Of a DNA stretch of 64,000 nucleotides, positions 33,657 to 42,474 are shown piece by piece. Source of the stretch: Pontibacter sp. FD36 (GTDB lineage: Bacteria; Bacteroidota; Bacteroidia; Cytophagales; Hymenobacteraceae). The notes under the pieces are model-generated. The model was given only the letters and a program-made list of their open reading frames with translations. It did not search any database and was not told where the DNA came from. The position numbers were made by a program, and so were the translations under genes. Location: the NCBI RefSeq assembly GCF_015686655.1, contig NZ_JADPMP010000005.1, positions 1 to 64,000 on the forward strand. The letters run 5' to 3'. The stretch's first letter is position 1, and every line of letters starts with the position of its first letter.

Positions 33657-35492
33657 ATGTGCGGAATTGTAGCGTACGTAGGGCATAGAGATGCTTGCCC
33701 TATTGTCCTTAAGGGCTTGAAACGACTTGAATACAGAGGCTATGACAGCGCAGGCATAGCCCTGATGAACGGAGGCCTGAACGTCTTCAAAAGAAAAGGC
33801 AAGGTAAGCGACCTTGAGGAGTTTATTGCAGATAAAGATGTGCACGGCAGCATCGGCATGGGCCATACTCGTTGGGCTACCCACGGTGAGCCAAACGATG
33901 TCAATGCACACCCACACTACTCTAGCTCCAAGAACATTGCCATCATCCACAACGGCATCATCGAGAACTACGCTTCCCTGAAGCAGCTCCTGATCCAAAA
34001 AGGCCATACCTTCCAGTCCGAAACGGATTCGGAGGTTTTCATCAACTTAATTGAAGACATTAAGCAAAACAGTAACTGCTCACTGGCAGAGGCGGTGCGC
34101 CTGGCCCTGCACGAAGTAGTAGGAGCTTATGCTATTGTGGTGCTCTCTAAGGAAGACCAGAACCAACTTATCGCTGCCCGTAAGGGTAGCCCGTTGGTAG
34201 TAGGTATAGGCGAAGGCGAGTACTTCCTTGCCTCTGACGCTACCCCAATCATTGAGTATACCAACGATGTGGTGTATGTGAACGACTACGAACTGGTAGT
34301 GATCAAAAACGGTGAGTTGGAGATCCGTACCAAAGAGGACGTGGTGCAAACACCTTACGTTCAGCGCCTTGAAATGGCCCTGGAGTCGATTGAGAAAGGC
34401 GGCTACCCTCACTTCATGCTGAAGGAGATATTTGAGCAACCTCGCTCTATCCTCGACAGCATGCGTGGTCGTATGATCGCGGAGAGCAATCACCTGATGA
34501 TGGGTGGCATCCGTGAGTTTGAGAACAAATTTGTGAATGCAGACCGTATCCTGATCGTGGCTTGCGGCACGTCCTGGCATGCCGGTCTGGTGGCCGAGTA
34601 TCTGATCGAGGACTTGGCTCGCATACCTGTGGAAGTAGAGTATGCATCAGAGTTCCGTTACCGCAACCCGATCATCAGCGAGCGTGACATTGTAGTGGCT
34701 ATTTCACAGTCTGGCGAAACAGCTGACACACTGGCCGCACTGGAGCTGGCCAAGTCGAAAGGTGCTACAATATTCGGTATCTGCAACGTGGTAGGTTCTT
34801 CTATCGCCCGTGCTACGGATGCGGGTGCTTATACCCACGCTGGCCCTGAGATCGGTGTAGCCTCCACAAAGGCCTTCACTGCGCAGGTTACCGTGCTTTC
34901 GTTGATTGCCATGATCATTGGCAGCAAGCGTGGCACGCTGGAAACAACCAAACTGCACCAGTTGATGGTGGAGCTGGAGAGCATTCCGGCCAAAGTAGAG
35001 AAAGCACTGGAGCTAAACGACCAGATCATCAAGATTTCGGAGCAGTACAAAGACGCTACAAACTTCCTATACCTGGGTCGTGGCTATAACTTCCCGGTTG
35101 CACTGGAAGGCGCCCTGAAGCTGAAAGAAATCTCTTACATCCATGCCGAAGGCTACCCTGCCGCTGAGATGAAGCACGGTCCGATCGCCTTGATCGACGA
35201 GCAGATGCCGGTGGTGGTAATCGCTACCAAGGACAGCTCTTACGAGAAGATTGTATCGAACATACAGGAGGTGAAGGCCCGCAAAGGCAAGATCATCGCT
35301 GTTGTAACCGAAGGCGACACGACTATACCTGCCATGGCGGATCACGTGATCGAGATTCCAGAAACGAGCGAGCACCTGGTGCCATTGTTGTCTGTTATTC
35401 CGCTGCAATTGCTGTCTTACCACATCGCGGTAATGCGCGGTTGCAATGTAGACCAGCCTCGTAACTTGGCGAAGTCTGTGACAGTAGAGTAA
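33657..35492 (+). CDS. glmS: Glutamine--fructose-6-phosphate aminotransferase (isomerizing)
   Basis: Makes glucosamine-6-phosphate, the entry to peptidoglycan and LPS amino sugars. The 611 residues comprise the Ntn glutaminase domain (catalytic C2 in MCGIVAYVG; HTRWATHGEPNDVNAHPH) and two SIS domains (AISQSGETADTLAAL, GRGYNFPVALEGALKLKE), ending in NLAKSVTVE as in all GlmS. No glmS ribozyme-like leader is visible. Instead, a strong terminator sits directly before the start codon. Confidence 0.97.
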   Translation: MCGIVAYVGHRDACPIVLKGLKRLEYRGYDSAGIALMNGGLNVFKRKGKVSDLEEFIADKDVHGSIGMGHTRWATHGEPNDVNAHPHYSSSKNIAIIHNGIIENYASLKQLLIQKGHTFQSETDSEVFINLIEDIKQNSNCSLAEAVRLALHEVVGAYAIVVLSKEDQNQLIAARKGSPLVVGIGEGEYFLASDATPIIEYTNDVVYVNDYELVVIKNGELEIRTKEDVVQTPYVQRLEMALESIEKGGYPHFMLKEIFEQPRSILDSMRGRMIAESNHLMMGGIREFENKFVNADRILIVACGTSWHAGLVAEYLIEDLARIPVEVEYASEFRYRNPIISERDIVVAISQSGETADTLAALELAKSKGATIFGICNVVGSSIARATDAGAYTHAGPEIGVASTKAFTAQVTVLSLIAMIIGSKRGTLETTKLHQLMVELESIPAKVEKALELNDQIIKISEQYKDATNFLYLGRGYNFPVALEGALKLKEISYIHAEGYPAAEMKHGPIALIDEQMPVVVIATKDSSYEKIVSNIQEVKARKGKIIAVVTEGDTTIPAMADHVIEIPETSEHLVPLLSVIPLQLLSYHIAVMRGCNVDQPRNLAKSVTVE

Positions 35493-35506
35493 TCGATTAA
35501 TAGTTA

Positions 35507-35550
35507 TAAAAAAGGGCCAGCGACTAATCAGTTGCTGGCCCTTTTGCTTT
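35507..35550. terminator. Bidirectional terminator between glmS and the HAD-like gene
   Basis: AAAGGGCCAGC (35511-35521) pairs with GCTGGCCCTTT (35534-35544), with T-rich tails on both strands. Confidence 0.92.
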
Positions 35551-35563
35551 ATGATGAACTATC

Positions 35564-36247
35564 TTAGAAACTAAACTTCTCTCCTCTCAAATACTTTGTC
35601 TTGAGTAATGGGCAAATCTTATAGCGCTCTTCTCTGGTGTCTTCGTACATCGCCTCCAACACCTGGTATACATTGTCTATACCTATCGCATTCGCCCATT
35701 CAAATGGTCCGTGCGGATAGTTAGTACCCAGTTTCATACCCAAATCGATATCCTGAATAGAGGCAGTGCCTTCCTGCAAGGTATAGCAGGCTTCGTTAAT
35801 GATCATACATAGAATGCGCGGTGTGGCCATACCTGCACGGTCTTCTACTAACTGATATTCCGTGCCAAGTTGTTCGCATACCTGTTTCAGTTTCTCGGCA
35901 TCCTCTTGCTCGTATAGGCTTACCTCCAGCACCGGGCGGTTAAAGAGGGTTGGCAGTCCATTGAAACCGAATAAGGTGCAGATCCTTTCTAAACCTGATT
36001 CACGCACCAGCGAAGCTAACTGCTTCGTCACGGCCTGGCAGAACACGATTTGATCTGGGCCATAATCGCTCAGGCGCTCCGGCTCTTGGTGCAGCAGGAA
36101 GTCAAAAACAACATCGCCAGGCTTGAGCTGATCATCGGTCAGGTGGCGGCTATGCAGAAAGGTATAGGTATTGCCGTTGACTCCTTCCGGAAATTTCTGT
36201 TTAAACTCAGCGGCCATTTCATCGCCAGACAAAACAAGTATGTGCAT
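35564..36247 (-). CDS. 3-hydroxyacyl-CoA dehydrogenase C-terminal-domain protein with degenerate N terminus
   Basis: A 227-residue protein whose C-terminal half (about 130-225) matches the 3HCDH domain (ATPRILCMIINEACYTLQEG, GTNYPHGPFEWANAIGIDNV). The N-terminal half has the length of a reduced Rossmann domain but lacks the GxGxxG NAD loop (it begins MHILVLSGDEMAAEF). True 3-hydroxyacyl-CoA dehydrogenases are near 280-300 residues with that loop intact, so catalysis with NAD is doubtful. The ATG at 36247 is chosen because it begins the conserved part. It is divergent from ridA, 49 bases apart. Confidence 0.78.
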   Translation of the reverse strand: MHILVLSGDEMAAEFKQKFPEGVNGNTYTFLHSRHLTDDQLKPGDVVFDFLLHQEPERLSDYGPDQIVFCQAVTKQLASLVRESGLERICTLFGFNGLPTLFNRPVLEVSLYEQEDAEKLKQVCEQLGTEYQLVEDRAGMATPRILCMIINEACYTLQEGTASIQDIDLGMKLGTNYPHGPFEWANAIGIDNVYQVLEAMYEDTREERYKICPLLKTKYLRGEKFSF

Positions 36248-36254
36248 ATTTCTG

Positions 36255-36262
36255 TACTTTTG
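36255..36262 (+). promoter_or_regulatory. Candidate -7 element of the ridA promoter
   Basis: TACTTTTG matches TAnnTTTG and lies 34 bases before the ridA ATG. No clear TTTG at -33. Confidence 0.4.
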
Positions 36263-36296
36263 ATGGGTAAAGATACACATTAAAACTAATCGGACT

Positions 36297-36677
36297 ATGA
36301 ACCATACCATTATCAAGTCGGCCAACGCGCCAGCCGCTATCGGCCCCTACAGCCAGGCAACACTTCACAACGGCATCATGTACGTTTCGGGCCAAATCCC
36401 ACTAGACCCGCAAAGCGGAGAGCTGGTAAGCGGCACTATTGAGGAGGAAACGCACCAGGTGATGAAAAACCTATCCGCTATTCTGCAGGAGGCCGGCATG
36501 GGCTTCGACAATGTGCTTAAGTGCTCCATCTTCGTAAAAGACCTGGGCAACTTCGCCAAAATAAACGAGGTATACGGCAGCTACTTCAGCTCTAACCCGC
36601 CTGCCCGTGAGACGGTAGAGGTAAGCCGCTTGCCGAAAGATGTGAATGTAGAGATTTCCTGTATTGCAGCTTTGTAA
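36297..36677 (+). CDS. ridA: RidA-family enamine/imine deaminase
   Basis: Hydrolyses reactive enamine intermediates such as 2-aminoacrylate from PLP enzymes, protecting metabolism. The 126 residues carry the family sequences APAAIGPYSQA, MYVSGQIPLDP and NPPARETVEVSRLPKDV (with the conserved active-site arginine) and end VEISCIAAL. Trimeric and cytoplasmic in known members. Single-gene unit followed by a hairpin made of two motif copies. Confidence 0.95.
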   Translation: MNHTIIKSANAPAAIGPYSQATLHNGIMYVSGQIPLDPQSGELVSGTIEEETHQVMKNLSAILQEAGMGFDNVLKCSIFVKDLGNFAKINEVYGSYFSSNPPARETVEVSRLPKDVNVEISCIAAL

Positions 36678-36690
36678 GCAGTACCAAATT

Positions 36691-36740
36691 TTAAGAGCTA
36701 TACCTTTAGCCATGCCAATGGATAAGGGTATAGCTCTTAA
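36691..36740 (+). terminator. Hairpin after ridA built from an inverted pair of GCTATACC motifs
   Basis: A 14-bp perfect stem: TTAAGAGCTATACC (36691-36704) with GGTATAGCTCTTAA (36727-36740). The tail is AT-rich (TTATTATATAG) rather than a pure T run, so terminator function is probable but not certain. Confidence 0.65.
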
Positions 36741-37650
<910 letters not shown>

Positions 37651-37651
37651 C

Positions 37652-38674
37652 TCAAATCCCCTCCCCCATTGACTTATCATGTTCATCTGACTTGGCAGCT
37701 TCCTTCGCTTCCTCTTCCCCATAAATGTCCTTGGTAAACTTACCCGGCTCAGCATTCACGGCCGTATGGCCTACTTCTATTTCCTGCCGGATAAAGCGCA
37801 CGGCATACTCGGCGGGATAAATATTGAAGCCGTATTTGCGGGAGTAAACAAACGTGAACACAGCCCCGAAAAAGATGATCTGAGAGGTATAGAACACCCA
37901 CAGCAGAATCACAATAACCGAACCGGCCGCTCCATAAATGGACGTAATGTTGCTCGTGCCCAGGTATAGCCCGATGATTTCGCGACCAATGGCGAACAGC
38001 AAAGAGGTAACCAGCGCTCCCACCCATACATCGCGCCACCTTATTTTGGCATCGGGCAGAAAGCGATAGATACAGCCGAACATAAAGGTCATGAGCAGAA
38101 AGCCTGACACCAGATTGACACCCCGCAGCACATACACAAACCAGCCCGCCAGCCGCGCCGCCAGGAAATCGCCGATAGCCACCAATATGGTATTGGCCAG
38201 CAACGATACGATGAGCAGAATGGCAATGGCCAAAATCATGGCAAAGGACAGGAAGCGGTCAAGAATCAGCTTAACGTAGCCGCGCTTGGGGGCTGGTCGC
38301 ACGTACCATACCTCGTTGAGCGAGTCCTGCAACGAAACAAACACACCCGTAGCCGCTATGAAAAGTGTGAAAACGATGACAACAGTGGCGAGGTTAAAAT
38401 CGGTGATATCGTTGATGCTCTCGACCATGCGCTGCACCGCAAAAGCCGCCTCCGAGCCAACCATCTCTCTGATTTGATAGTAGATTTCCCCTGAAACAGC
38501 TTGTTCACCAAAGAAGTATCCGGTGGCGTTGATGATGATCAGCAGAATAGGCGGCAGCGCGAAGATGGTATAATAAGCCAAAGCAGCCCCCTTCTGGAAG
38601 GAGTTGTTCTCAATAAACTCAAGGCTGGTTTCTTTAAGCAGGCACCAGATATTTTTGAGCGTTTGGCGGGGCAT
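37652..38674 (-). CDS. YihY/BrkB-family membrane protein
   Basis: A 340-residue polytopic protein of the YihY/virulence-factor BrkB family (once called RNase BN, an assignment since withdrawn for the family). About six membrane segments between residues 25 and 275, with the family sequences KGAALAYYTIFALPPILLI and SIYGAAGSVIVILLWVFYTSQ. The C-terminal 60 residues are charged and cytoplasmic. The function is unknown, possibly a transporter. It is divergent from gltX. Confidence 0.87.
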   Translation of the reverse strand: MPRQTLKNIWCLLKETSLEFIENNSFQKGAALAYYTIFALPPILLIIINATGYFFGEQAVSGEIYYQIREMVGSEAAFAVQRMVESINDITDFNLATVVIVFTLFIAATGVFVSLQDSLNEVWYVRPAPKRGYVKLILDRFLSFAMILAIAILLIVSLLANTILVAIGDFLAARLAGWFVYVLRGVNLVSGFLLMTFMFGCIYRFLPDAKIRWRDVWVGALVTSLLFAIGREIIGLYLGTSNITSIYGAAGSVIVILLWVFYTSQIIFFGAVFTFVYSRKYGFNIYPAEYAVRFIRQEIEVGHTAVNAEPGKFTKDIYGEEEAKEAAKSDEHDKSMGEGI

Positions 38675-38794
38675 GGAGTCGTGTTTGGCCTTGTCTTAAA
38701 CTGATACGCAAATCAAATGTTATGTTTGTGCAGGCTCTTATCAAAGCTACAGGGCAGAGAAAGCAACACCTTACCGAAACGAGAATTTATTTTG

Positions 38795-38802
38795 TACCTT
38801 TG
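38795..38802 (+). promoter_or_regulatory. Candidate -7 element of the gltX promoter
   Basis: TACCTTTG matches TAnnTTTG, 37 bases before the gltX ATG. The same octamer lies directly before truA. Confidence 0.45.
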
Positions 38803-38839
38803 TGGCATCATTTGCAATGCCTTTTTGAAATAACCATAC

Positions 38840-40381
38840 ATGGAAAGAGAAGTTAGAGTACGCTTTGCCCCGAGCCCGACAGGGCCTCTCCATATCGGCG
38901 GTGTTCGCACGGCCCTTTACAACTTTTTGCTCGCCAAGAAAACCGGCGGCAAAATGATCCTGCGCATCGAGGACACAGACCAGAACCGTTTTGTGCCAGG
39001 TGCTGAAGATTATATCCGTGAGTCGCTGGAGTGGTGCGGCATTGAGCTGGACGAGAGCCCATGGAACGGTGGCCCTTACGCCCCATACCGCCAGTCGGAG
39101 CGCAAGCCGATGTACATGCAGTATGCCATGCAGCTGATCGAGAGCGGCCATGCTTACTATGCTTTTGATACGGCTGAGGAGCTGGACGAAATGCGTGAGC
39201 GCCTGAAAGCTGCCAAAGTAGCTACGCCGCAATACAACGCCATCACCCGCATGACGATGAAAAACTCGCTCACCCTACCAGAGGATGAAGTGAAGCGTCG
39301 TCTGGAGTCAGGTGACCCGTATGTGATCCGACTGAAAGTGCCGCGCAAAGAAGAGGTACGCTTGAAAGACCTTATTCGCGGCTGGGTAATGGTACACTCT
39401 TCTGCCATTGATGATAAAGTATTGATGAAGTCGGACGGTATGCCGACATACCACCTGGCCAACATCGTGGATGACCACCTGATGCAGATCACACACGTGA
39501 TTCGCGGCGAGGAGTGGTTGCCATCGGCGCCGCTGCACGTGTTGCTATACCGCTACCTCGGCTGGGAAGACACCATGCCAGAGTTTGCGCACCTGCCGCT
39601 GTTGCTCAAGCCTGACGGCAACGGCAAACTGAGCAAGCGTGACGGCGACAAGCTGGGCTTCCCGGTGTTCCCGCTTCGCTGGGAGGATCCGTTCTCAGGC
39701 GAAATCTCTTCCGGATACCGTGAGGCGGGCTATATTCCGGAGGCGTTCATTAACTTCCTTGCTTTCCTGGGCTGGAACCCGGGCACGCAGCAGGAGATCT
39801 TCTCGATGGAGGAGCTGGCAAATGAATTCACGATCGAGCGTATCGGTAAGTCCGGTACCCGTTTTGATATACAGAAAGCACGTTGGTTCAACGAGCAATA
39901 CCTGCGCGCCAAACCAGACGCTGAACTGGCAGGCTACCTGCTGAAGGCATTGGAAGAGCATGGCATTACGTGCTCACCTGAGAAAGCCGAGAAGATTGCC
40001 GGTCTAATGAAAGAGCGTGTGAGCTTCCCGCAGGAGTTCTGGCGCGAGGCGGCCTACTTCTTCGTGGCTCCTACTGAGTACAGCGAGAAAGTAGCTTCTA
40101 AGAAGTGGAACAGCCAGGCGGTGGCCGTTTTCACTGATTTCCGCAACGAGCTGTCGACCCTGAGCGACTTCAATGCCGACACAGTGAAGGACTTGCTGGT
40201 AAGTATCCTGGAGCGTCACGGCATGAAGATCGGTATGGTGATGCAGGCGCTTCGTCTGGCTGTGACAGGAGCTGAGGCTGGTCCTGACCTGATGCAGATC
40301 ATTGAGGTGATTGGCCGTGAGGAAACACAGAACCGTATAGACGCTGCCATCAGTGCCCTGAGTCAGTACGCAACAGCTTAG
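38840..40381 (+). CDS. gltX: Glutamate--tRNA ligase
   Basis: Charges tRNA-Glu. The 513-residue class I synthetase has the HIGH-type motif in PSPTGPLHIGGVRTALYN and the KMSKS-type motif in GKLSKRDGDKLGFPV, and a C-terminal anticodon-binding helical domain (about 340-510). It is longer than E. coli GltX (471), as in other Bacteroidota. It ends in its own terminator. Confidence 0.96.
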   Translation: MEREVRVRFAPSPTGPLHIGGVRTALYNFLLAKKTGGKMILRIEDTDQNRFVPGAEDYIRESLEWCGIELDESPWNGGPYAPYRQSERKPMYMQYAMQLIESGHAYYAFDTAEELDEMRERLKAAKVATPQYNAITRMTMKNSLTLPEDEVKRRLESGDPYVIRLKVPRKEEVRLKDLIRGWVMVHSSAIDDKVLMKSDGMPTYHLANIVDDHLMQITHVIRGEEWLPSAPLHVLLYRYLGWEDTMPEFAHLPLLLKPDGNGKLSKRDGDKLGFPVFPLRWEDPFSGEISSGYREAGYIPEAFINFLAFLGWNPGTQQEIFSMEELANEFTIERIGKSGTRFDIQKARWFNEQYLRAKPDAELAGYLLKALEEHGITCSPEKAEKIAGLMKERVSFPQEFWREAAYFFVAPTEYSEKVASKKWNSQAVAVFTDFRNELSTLSDFNADTVKDLLVSILERHGMKIGMVMQALRLAVTGAEAGPDLMQIIEVIGREETQNRIDAAISALSQYATA

Positions 40382-40403
40382 GCTATATCGTATACCTGAA
40401 CAT

Positions 40404-40438
40404 AAGCGGCTATTCCGAAGGGGATAGCCGCTTTTTTT
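40404..40438 (+). terminator. gltX terminator
   Basis: AAGCGGCTAT (40404-40413) pairs with ATAGCCGCTT (40424-40433), followed by seven or more Ts. Two direct TATACCTGCC motif copies follow at 40440-40460. Confidence 0.92.
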
Positions 40439-40516
40439 ATACCTGCCCGCTATACCTGCCTGTAACTATTTAGCCGTTTCGCCTTATACTTCAGTGAGAA
40501 CTATGAAGACCAGATT

Positions 40517-40885
40517 ATGGCTAAGAATAAAAAAGAGAACAAAAGCTCCAAGAAGAAAACGCGGGTGCATAAAGACCTCGAGGGTTTTGAGATTAAAGTG
40601 AACCAGCAGGGCGAGATCATGTCGAACTACTCTATCGACCAGATCAATGAATTTCTGAACAAGAATGTGGAGGACAAAAAACTGGTAAAGCGGGATGCCG
40701 CCGAGAAAGCAAAAAAAGAGGAAGAAGAGTTTCATATAGAGGAGGGCGAGGAAGTAGAGGAAACCGACGAGGACTTCGTGAAAGGCACCAGCTCCGTTTC
40801 GGACGACGAGGACGACAAAGACCTGCCGAAGGCCCGTCGAAAAAAAGGTCGCGGAGATGAGGACGAGGACGATGAAGAGGATTAG
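40517..40885 (+). CDS. Small highly charged hypothetical protein
   Basis: A 122-residue protein with a lysine-rich start ([20 protein letters not shown]) and a strongly acidic end (DEDEDDEED). A short ordered-looking core lies between ([29 protein letters not shown], about residues 21-50). Codon use matches the neighbours, and an ATG with coherent spacing precedes AIM24, so it is probably real. The core hints at a small conserved Cytophagales domain; no function can be assigned. Confidence 0.65.
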   Translation: MAKNKKENKSSKKKTRVHKDLEGFEIKVNQQGEIMSNYSIDQINEFLNKNVEDKKLVKRDAAEKAKKEEEEFHIEEGEEVEETDEDFVKGTSSVSDDEDDKDLPKARRKKGRGDEDEDDEED

Positions 40886-40929
40886 ATAATTTACTATCTT
40901 GTCTATCTGAACATCAAGTCCTAAAAACT

Positions 40930-41697
40930 ATGAGAAACGCACACGAAATCGACTTCCGCATTTTCGGTAATGACATACAGGTACTCGAAATCGAGCTCGA
41001 TCCCAATGAAACGGTTATAGCCGAGGCCGGCGCCATGGTATACATGGAAGAAGGCATCGACTTTCAAACAAAAATGGGAGACGACTCTAATCCGAGCCAG
41101 GGCTTTTTGGGCAAACTGGTTTCGGCTGGCAGCCGCCTGATCACGGGTGAGTCGCTGTTTATGACTCACTTTACACACCGTGGCTATGGCAAGAGCCGGG
41201 TGGCTTTTTCGGCCCCTTACCCCGGCACCATCCTCCCCCTCGACCTGCAGCAACTCAGCGGAAACACCCTCATTGCGCAAAAAGATGCTTTTCTGGCAGC
41301 GGCTTTAGGAACAAAGCTAGCCATGCACTTTAACCAGAAGCTGGGCTCCGGCTTCTTCGGTGGTGAGGGTTTCATTCTGCAGCGACTCTCAGGTGATGGT
41401 TTAGCCTTTCTGCATGCGGGTGGCACCATCGTAGAGAAAGAGCTAAACAACGAGACCCTTCGCGTGGATACGGGCTGTGTGGTAGCCTTTGAGCAAGGTA
41501 TAGACTTTAGCATTCAGCGCGCCGGCGGACTCAAGTCCATGATCTTTGGCGGCGAAGGCATTTTCCTGGCCACATTGCGCGGCACTGGTCGAGTGTGGTT
41601 GCAGTCTATGCCTGTGAAGAAGCTGATTGAAGCACTAATGCCACATGGTGAGAATGCCAAGAAGGAAGGCGGCTTTATGAGTAGCTTTCTGGAGTAA
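40930..41697 (+). CDS. AIM24 / TIGR00266 family protein
   Basis: A 255-residue beta-sandwich protein of the AIM24 family (TIGR00266). Landmarks: [41 protein letters not shown] and a glycine-rich [22 protein letters not shown]. The fungal namesake is mitochondrial and affects inner-membrane organisation; the bacterial function is unknown. It follows the charged small protein by 44 bases and may be co-transcribed with it. Confidence 0.9.
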   Translation: MRNAHEIDFRIFGNDIQVLEIELDPNETVIAEAGAMVYMEEGIDFQTKMGDDSNPSQGFLGKLVSAGSRLITGESLFMTHFTHRGYGKSRVAFSAPYPGTILPLDLQQLSGNTLIAQKDAFLAAALGTKLAMHFNQKLGSGFFGGEGFILQRLSGDGLAFLHAGGTIVEKELNNETLRVDTGCVVAFEQGIDFSIQRAGGLKSMIFGGEGIFLATLRGTGRVWLQSMPVKKLIEALMPHGENAKKEGGFMSSFLE

Positions 41698-41751
41698 GGG
41701 GTAATTAATAATGAGTAATGATGAATAAGTAATTTTTGGAAGCCTCTATAA

Positions 41752-42126
41752 ATGGAAATACATCATAAGTTGAAAAAACAAGGGGGTAAAGTACTTCCTT
41801 ATACTTACTTCATCGGGTTAGCTGCATTCTGGTTCTTCGGGGACCTAATTGCCGTACAGCGCTTCAGTTTTGTTGCCCTTGGCCTTGTGGTCGCTCTTGC
41901 TATTCAGGTATTGTGGCAGAATAAAGTCGCCGGCACCTGTCTGGGCTTATTCGCTTCAGCAGTCAGCTTTGTAGCTTTTTTAGCGACTTTGTCAGAGTTT
42001 AATGATTTTGAAGTTGTTACCCAAAGTGCTATTCATCTGATAGTAGTTGGCTCTGTACTTTCACTGTGCGGGCTTGCTATGGGGCTTGTATTGACAATCA
42101 CAAATATCAGAAAGTTGTCAATTTAA
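41752..42126 (+). CDS. Hypothetical four-helix membrane protein
   Basis: A 124-residue protein with a charged N terminus (MEIHHKLKKQGGKVL) and four hydrophobic segments (about 17-33, 40-55, 62-82 and 95-117). I recognise no family. It is 54 bases after AIM24 and 39 bases before another small membrane gene on the same strand, likely one transcription unit ending at 42433. Confidence 0.6.
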   Translation: MEIHHKLKKQGGKVLPYTYFIGLAAFWFFGDLIAVQRFSFVALGLVVALAIQVLWQNKVAGTCLGLFASAVSFVAFLATLSEFNDFEVVTQSAIHLIVVGSVLSLCGLAMGLVLTITNIRKLSI

Positions 42127-42165
42127 TTATTAGATTCACTAATCCAGACAGAAAAGAAACACAAG

Positions 42166-42369
42166 ATGACCTTAGAAATAAAGAATACCTGGAACAGCCT
42201 AAACCGTGTGTTGACCATTATTAACCTCGTTTTATTAATGGTGTTAACGGCGCAGGGCTTTGACTACAAAAAGGTGAGAGGCAAAACGGTACCCATATAC
42301 CTGAATGTAGCACTTCTGTTGGTGCTAGGCTTTACTGTATCAGTGACAATTTACGGATTGCTTAGATAG
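42166..42369 (+). CDS. Hypothetical 67-residue two-helix membrane protein
   Basis: Hydrophobic segments at about 17-30 and 45-64, separated by a short charged loop (FDYKKVRGKTVP). No family recognised. The position before a good terminator and the consistent spacing support a real gene. Two inverted motif copies follow the stop (42373-42389). Confidence 0.55.
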   Translation: MTLEIKNTWNSLNRVLTIINLVLLMVLTAQGFDYKKVRGKTVPIYLNVALLLVLGFTVSVTIYGLLR

Positions 42370-42400
42370 CGGCTATACCTGAGGTATAGGCTAGAAGTGA

Positions 42401-42437
42401 AAATGCCCGGCAGGTTATACCTATCGGGCATTTTTAT
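42401..42437 (+). terminator. Terminator of the AIM24 unit
   Basis: AAATGCCCG (42401-42409) pairs with CGGGCATTT (42425-42433), then a T run. The loop itself contains a TATACC copy. Confidence 0.88.
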
Positions 42438-42439
42438 TA

Positions 42440-42464
42440 TCATTTCGAACGCTGCTGAGAAATC
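42440..42464. repeat. Orphan half of the TCATTTCGAACG palindrome family
   Basis: A single arm that differs from the 5330-5358 arm only at the two central bases (GCTGCTGAG instead of GCTAGTGAG). No inverted partner is nearby. Confidence 0.8.
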
Positions 42465-42474
42465 GTAGGAGCGT

